DNA of 10,855 nucleotides from Ectocarpus siliculosus. Its lineage: Eukaryota > Sar > Phaeophyceae > Ectocarpales > Ectocarpaceae. The position numbers and the translations under genes were made by a program. Under the pieces are notes generated by a model, which saw only the letters and a program-made list of their open reading frames with translations, made no database searches and had not been told where the DNA came from. Where the stretch lies: the NCBI GenBank assembly GCA_000310025.1, contig FN648688.1, positions 1 to 10,855 of the forward strand, read 5' to 3'. How positions within the stretch are numbered: the stretch's first letter is position 1; each line of letters begins with the position of its first letter. This document shows positions 7,379 through 10,855 of the stretch, piece after piece.

Positions 7379-8800
7379 CAACGAGGAACGAACGTCATCT
7401 CCTCCAAGTGGGTGTATTCATGGAAGGTAGACGAGTTTGGGCAGCGTGTGCGTCCTAAAGCTAGGTTGGTGGCCCGTGGGTTTGCGCAGCGTGAGGGTGT
7501 TGACTTCTTTGAAACTTTCTCCCCTTGCCCTTCCATCACGAGCATCCGTTTGTTAGCCGCTATTGCCTGTGTGCTGGGTTGGGATACGTGCCATTTCGAT
7601 GCCGAGCAAGCCTTTGTCCAATCGGAACTGGATGAGGTTGTGTACATTCGTCTACCCCCTGGGTGCGGCGCGCTTTCCGGTAAGGTCGTTCGGTTGAGAC
7701 GGAGTCTTTTCGGTCTGAAGCAATCGTCCCGCACATGGCATCACCACTTGATGCGTGGCATGAAGCGTCTTGGTTTCGAGTCTTGTGCTGCCGATGCGTG
7801 TGTGATGCGTCTGATCGAGAGCGGTGTAGTCACCATGGTGGTTGTGATCCACGTGGACGACATCTTTTCTATCGGACGTAAGAGCAGGTGCGACCAGTTT
7901 GGTGTAGATCTCAACCGGTATGTGCCCATCTCCAACCTTGGGGAACTGCGCTGGTATGCGGGTTGCCGGTTTTCTCGTGACACGGCGTTGGGGACAGTGA
8001 CTATTTCGCAGCAGGCTGTAGCGGAGAAGATCGTCGCCAAGTTCGGTGTGACGACGAACAAAGAGACACCCATGGTCGTTGGTTTGAAGCTTGAGCAGTA
8101 TGACGCCGACGAGCCCGATGTTGACGCGCCTTTCCGGTCGCTGGTGGGACACTTGATGTGGCTGGCGAATCAGACTCGCCCGGATATTCTCAACGCGGTA
8201 CGTGCCGTTGCGAGGTATTCGCACGCGCCGAAGCGATTGCACTGGCAAGCGGCTTTGCATGTCTTGATGTATGTTAGATCCACGAGCGAGTACGGTATTT
8301 CTTTTCAGAGGGGCATGGTAGGAGGAGACCACATGGAACTTTTTGTCGATGCGGACTTCGCCAGCAAGGCAACCGGCCGGCGGTCTGTTTCTGGGGCACT
8401 AGTGATGTTCGCTGGTGCGTGTGTGATGTATCTGTGTAGGACGCAGAAGAGCGTCACCTTGTCTTCGACGGAAGCGGAGTACGTGGCGATGTCTGAGGGG
8501 CTGAAGGAGGCTATTTTTCTGCGGTATCTCTGGAGTTTTATCTTTCCGGACCGTGATGTGGGGTGCACTCCGGTGTGGGAGGACAATGTAGGCGCTATTC
8601 ACTTGGCAAGTAACCCGGCTACGACCCCTAACTCGAAGCACATCGACATTCGCCACCACTTCATCCGTGAGCGTGTCGCGCGGGGCGAGTTCAAGGTAGT
8701 CCACGTACGTTCGGACCTACAACACGCGGATTTCCTGACTAAACCGCTCCCCAAGGAGGCTTTTTGCGCTCATCGCGACTTTGTGATGAATATTCGTTGA
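7379..8800 (+). pseudogene. pol: Copia polyprotein part 2: reverse transcriptase and RNase H
   Basis: This continues the pol frame after the in-frame TAG 7376-7378; the first Met is at 7412 but lies within the RT domain. RT copies element RNA into DNA inside the particle. Visible motifs: SSKWVYSWK, PKARLVARGFAQREGVDFFETFSP, FDAEQAF (first catalytic Asp), LPPGCG, SLFGLKQSSRTWH, and IHVDD (His 7850, Asp 7856 and 7859), the active site usually written YVDD. SLVGHLMWLANQTRPDI starts the connection. RNase H shows FVDADFAS (Asp 8348), SSTEAEYVA (Glu 8471), EDN (Asp 8582) and KHIDIRHHFIRE (Asp 8645), a full catalytic set. It ends at TGA 8798-8800 after LTKPLPKE. RT and RNase H themselves look undamaged, with no frameshift. 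Only the upstream stop separates them from part 1, so expression needs readthrough or reinitiation. Confidence 0.92.
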
Positions 8801-9045
8801 TTTTGTTCTTTGTGTTTTCAGCGGGGGGGCCTTTTCCTACGTGATGTGTTTTATTTGTGAATTTATACTGGCCGTTGATTTGCTGTTGTTATGTTTCTGC
8901 TCTCTGGTACGTACGATGGATGAGGTAGTTCTGCACAAGAATCATGGGGGGGGGATATTGGTATTGTTCCATGATACTAGTAGCAGGTGTTTTATTTGTT
9001 TTTGATTTGTTTGTTTGGTTCCTTCGTGTTTGGGATGGATGCTAC

Positions 9046-9060
9046 AGCAGGGGGGCTGTT
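9046..9060 (+). repeat. Internal copy of the polypurine tract/LTR junction (15 bp)
   Basis: AGCAGGGGGGCTGTT is identical to 9542-9556, which is the 3' polypurine tract plus the first four bases of the 3' LTR. The similarity ends soon after (TGTTGG against TGTTTGG). It may be a second plus-strand priming site or a footprint of an earlier LTR junction. Confidence 0.55.
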
Positions 9061-9539
9061 GGACTGGTATATTTGTCAAGGTATTGGGTATTGGAGGAAG
9101 GATTTGGCATGTTCTCGTAAGTCATGGTTGAAGCCTTTGTGCTTCCGAAGGTTATTTGAGCTGGTCAATGAGTTGAAAAATGAATGCTTATCTGAGGAAT
9201 TTGTTCTGAGTTAAGTCAGGACGTTGGATACGTTTTCCCAGAGTTACCCGTCCCCTTTCTGACGTGATTCTGATGTAATGTGTATCTTTGCTGGGTATTC
9301 TTCCAAGGGTGACTGTTTGTGTTTTGACTGCTTGAGAATTTGGTGAAGCATTTTTCTCAAGAGGGTGAAATGTTTATTGACAGACCTTTTAGGGGATAGT
9401 AATTTGATATCACAAGACTTTGAAAGCTTTGTACGGCATTGTTATGTTGACAGAGTTGTTTGAAGTGGAATGGTGGATGATTTATCTGCCGTTTTACCTG
9501 GCAGTTCGTGAGGTAGGTGTCGTAGATCGTATCTCGTAC

Positions 9540-9552
9540 AGAGCAGGGGGGC
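9540..9552 (+). promoter_or_regulatory. Polypurine tract for plus-strand priming
   Basis: AGAGCAGGGGGGC directly precedes the TGTTTGG start of the 3' LTR. A purine run at this place is the standard primer for plus-strand DNA synthesis in LTR retrotransposons. It contains two non-purine bases, the final C next to the LTR being one. Confidence 0.75.
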
Positions 9553-9743
9553 TGTTTGGGGTGCTCAGCAGGATACTGATCTACGGGGCCTCCGGGGGTT
9601 ACGTGAATGATGTTTGTCTATGATGGACATGATACGTGCGGGGCCCCTCGTGCCTCCGCCGTGCATGCCACTCTCTAATCAACCAAGGTCTTGAGTCAAC
9701 CTTCTTTCTCTTTCGGCCTCTGACGGGCTACCGCACCCAAACA
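9553..9743 (+). repeat. 3' LTR of the copia element (191 bp)
   Basis: It pairs with 2841-3031, with three substitutions and no gaps. Ends are TGTTTGGG and CCCAAACA. The TGAGTCA palindrome of the 5' LTR is kept. It should carry the polyadenylation site of the element transcript. Confidence 0.93.
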
Positions 9744-9748
9744 TTTCT
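9744..9748 (+). repeat. Target-site duplication TTTCT (right)
   Basis: Identical to 2836-2840. The perfect match shows that both LTRs belong to one insertion and that the flanks have not been rearranged since. Confidence 0.9.
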
Positions 9749-9806
9749 CGACGAGACGATTCCAACGCTGCCGTTTTCGGCGCCGTGACTCTTCCTGCTG
9801 TTGAGA

Positions 9807-9861
9807 AATCGAGCTTTGAAAATCGGCCAAGGGGGTGTGTTATCTTGTGTCATATACGGTA
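9807..9861 (-). repeat. Right arm of the 55-bp inverted repeat flanking the copia element
   Basis: Reverse complement of 2733-2787 at 52 of 55 positions. It ends sharply at the TACCGTATA side, suggesting that this is the outer terminus of the fold-back unit. Confidence 0.75.
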
Positions 9862-9918
9862 GATGGGTTTCCGCTGGTTCTTGAGGCCTATTGTTGAGGA
9901 AATCTGCGAATATTAGCA

Positions 9919-10005
9919 TGTACTGGAGTACTGGCTGCTGACGCAGCCAGTGCACATGCACTGCCAGTGCACATCATGCACTGGCAGTACGTACTGGTTC
10001 AGTAC
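9919..10005. repeat. Dense cluster of overlapping palindromes
   Basis: Stems follow with almost no spacing: GGCTGC/GCAGCC (9933-9948), CAGTGCA/TGCACTG (9948-9963), CCAGTGCA/TGCACTGG (9964-9984), the perfect 12-mer CAGTACGTACTG (9985-9996) and GTACTG/CAGTAC (9991-10005). GTACTGG also repeats at 9920 and 9928. The stretch could fold as a chain of hairpins or one larger cruciform. It abuts the left end of the inverted-repeat element at about 10005. Confidence 0.65.
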
Positions 10006-10138
10006 CCAACCCTACCTAAAAAGGTACGCTCAAACAAACTGACTGGCCCCGAGAGGTCCGCAAGTCAATAGAAATCAACGACAGATATTCTGGAGTCCTC
10101 TGCTCCCTCTGCGCGCTAAGCGAGGTAACAACTGAGAC
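10005..10138 (+). repeat. Left terminal inverted repeat
   Basis: Pairs with 10686-10816. The best-matching core runs from GTACGCTCAAACAAACT through GAGGTAACAACTGAGAC. Matching fades outward of the CCTAAAAA stretch near 10014-10022. Confidence 0.75.
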
Positions 10139-10685
10139 AGCCTACAACGAGCGCTCAAACGAGACCACAAGCTAACAACAAATGGGGCGGGAGGGGGGCA
10201 GGAGACGGACGAGACGGCGAGGGAAGAAAGTAAACGAGAAGAGACGGACCGAGTGGCGTGATACGTTCCGGATATAATTTCTCTACGCCAATCCCCCCCC
10301 CCCAACGGTGCACCATTGCACCAACCCCCCACTAGTGATGACGTACCATTACCATGTATCGCTGGTTGGTGGCCATGTTGGCGTGTTTGCTTGTTCGTTC
10401 GTTAGTGGTCTCTCCACCGTTTGCCTTATTCTGTCTCTTATTTCTGGTTATTTTCGGCCTGGTCTCTTTTTGTCCTCGCTCTTCTTTTCCGTTTTCTGTT
10501 TCGATTTATTTTCTCTTTTCTTCCTGTTTCCTTTAAATGTTTTTCCCTTTTTCTCTATTTTCTCTTTGTCGTTCTTTTTTATTTATTTCTGTGTCAGATG
10601 GCCTTGTCTCTGCTTGCGTGTGAAGCACCAAGATTGAACCAAGGGGGTGTACCTCTTTATCTTTGGCCCGTGATGCTGACTCCTA
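10139..10685. other. Interior of the inverted-repeat element: purine-rich left, pyrimidine-rich right
   Basis: The left part (about 10180-10255) is rich in G and A; the right part (about 10420-10600) is almost all T and C on the + strand. A run of C lies at about 10285-10295. Open frames here translate to Phe/Leu/Ser-rich low-complexity peptide and are not genes. The opposed skew would let the interior pair loosely and extend the arms' stem. Confidence 0.6.
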
Positions 10686-10816
10686 GTCTCAGTTGTTACC
10701 TCGCATAGCGCGCAGAGGGAGCCGAGGACTCCAGAATATCTATCGTTGATTTCTACTGACTTGCGGACCCCTCGGGGCCAGTTTGTTTGAGCGTACATTT
10801 TTAGGGTAAGTTAGCC
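10686..10816 (-). repeat. Right terminal inverted repeat
   Basis: Reverse complement of 10005-10138, from GTCTCAGTTGTTACCTC to GTTTGAGCGTAC and on through TTTTTAGGGTAAG. Differences from the left arm are mostly single substitutions. Confidence 0.75.
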
Positions 10817-10855
10817 TGTAACCACCGGAATCGACCGTGTCAAGTGTTGGATCAG

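Larger units (their letters stand above)
8801..9552 (+). other. Copia 3' non-coding region with several G-runs
   Basis: About 750 T-rich bases lie between the pol stop and the 3' LTR, long for a copia element, with no homology-supported gene. G-runs occur at 8823-8829, 8946-8954, 9051-9055 and the true polypurine tract at 9547-9551. A 75-codon open frame at 8987-9214 starts with a hydrophobic stretch, but no envelope-like features follow. The region could be a captured or decayed third gene or an RNA regulatory segment; the sequence does not decide. Confidence 0.6.
2841..9743 (+). mobile_element. Full-length but defective Ty1/copia LTR retrotransposon
   Basis: The element is 6,903 bp, bounded by 191-bp LTRs with TGTTTGGG...CCCAAACA ends and the 5-bp duplication TTTCT. 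Domain order is Gag, zinc knuckles, aspartic protease, integrase, RT, RNase H. Integrase before RT defines the Ty1/copia (Pseudoviridae-type) superfamily as opposed to Ty3/gypsy. The LTRs differ at 3 of 191 positions (2906 G/C, 2924 A/G, 2963 T/C against 9618, 9636, 9675), so insertion is fairly recent. Three lesions make it non-autonomous: frame switching in the Gln-rich end of gag, a Gly for the second integrase Asp (6053-6055), and TAG at 7376-7378. The ends look intact, so mobilisation in trans is conceivable. Confidence 0.95.
10005..10816. mobile_element. Non-autonomous element with ~130-bp terminal inverted repeats
   Basis: The left arm (about 10005-10138) and right arm (about 10686-10816) are reverse complements with scattered mismatches and small indels, for example an extra GAC in the left arm near 10040. 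The ~550-bp interior has no supported gene. Size, long inverted arms and lack of coding capacity suit a MITE or fold-back DNA element. The exact ends and any target duplication are unclear, so a superfamily cannot be assigned. Confidence 0.75.

Noticed and set aside
8987-9214. 75-codon frame with hydrophobic start, considered as an envelope-like third gene
   Set aside because: It is far too short, has no second membrane segment or glycosylation pattern of note, and sits in T-rich DNA where hydrophobic codons are expected.
9546-9743. Direct repeat with 2830-3031 as a tandem-duplication or CRISPR-like signal
   Set aside because: The two copies are the LTRs of one retrotransposon, shown by TG...CA ends, internal gag-pol and the 5-bp target duplication.
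10308-10708. Overlapping plus-strand frames with apparent membrane segments
   Set aside because: The Phe/Leu/Ser-rich peptide comes from a T/C-rich tract in the interior of a non-autonomous element. Several frames give the same impression.

Overview
This window is a nest of transposable elements with no recognisable host gene. It is nuclear DNA of a eukaryote. The evidence is a DIRS-order retrotransposon remnant, a nearly complete Ty1/copia LTR retrotransposon, an older LTR relic and long-inverted-repeat elements, with no bacterial operon structure or Shine-Dalgarno spacing. The fairly GC-rich coding parts, the Ala/Gly/Gln homopolymer runs and the DIRS-plus-copia mixture would suit an alga or other stramenopile, for example a brown alga. 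That lineage guess is inference and the sequence does not prove it.

Layout. 1-1655: the 3' part of a DIRS-like element. It has the C-terminal end of a reverse transcriptase, an apparent deletion of RNase H, a CX2CX10CX2C zinc ribbon and a tyrosine recombinase broken by one frameshift. 1761-2176: a relic of an LTR element. A truncated LTR end and a 273-bp TG...CA LTR share an exact 74-bp segment and are separated by only about 70 bp. 2178-2840: non-coding sequence with short palindromes and one arm of a 55-bp inverted repeat.

2841-9743: a Ty1/copia element of 6,903 bp. It has 191-bp LTRs that differ at 3 positions, TG...CA ends and a perfect 5-bp target duplication (TTTCT). Its order is gag, zinc knuckles, protease, integrase, an Ala-rich minisatellite linker, reverse transcriptase, RNase H. 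It is young by LTR similarity but disabled. Glutamine-rich coding sequence jumps frame at the end of gag, the second catalytic Asp of the integrase is Gly, and an in-frame TAG lies just before the reverse transcriptase. It could move only by borrowing proteins from intact relatives.

9749-10855: the other arm of the 55-bp inverted repeat, so the copia element landed inside the loop of an older fold-back repeat. Next come a dense cluster of short palindromes and then an ~810-bp non-autonomous element with ~130-bp terminal inverted repeats and a strongly purine/pyrimidine-skewed interior.

No host pathway is encoded. The products of the copia element would form a virus-like particle (Gag), process polyproteins (protease), copy RNA to DNA (RT/RNase H) and integrate it (integrase). 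The DIRS-like element would have integrated with its tyrosine recombinase instead. I did not find a convincing new biological system. The strongest observations are the nesting history, the specific inactivating lesions and the unexplained repeat structures.
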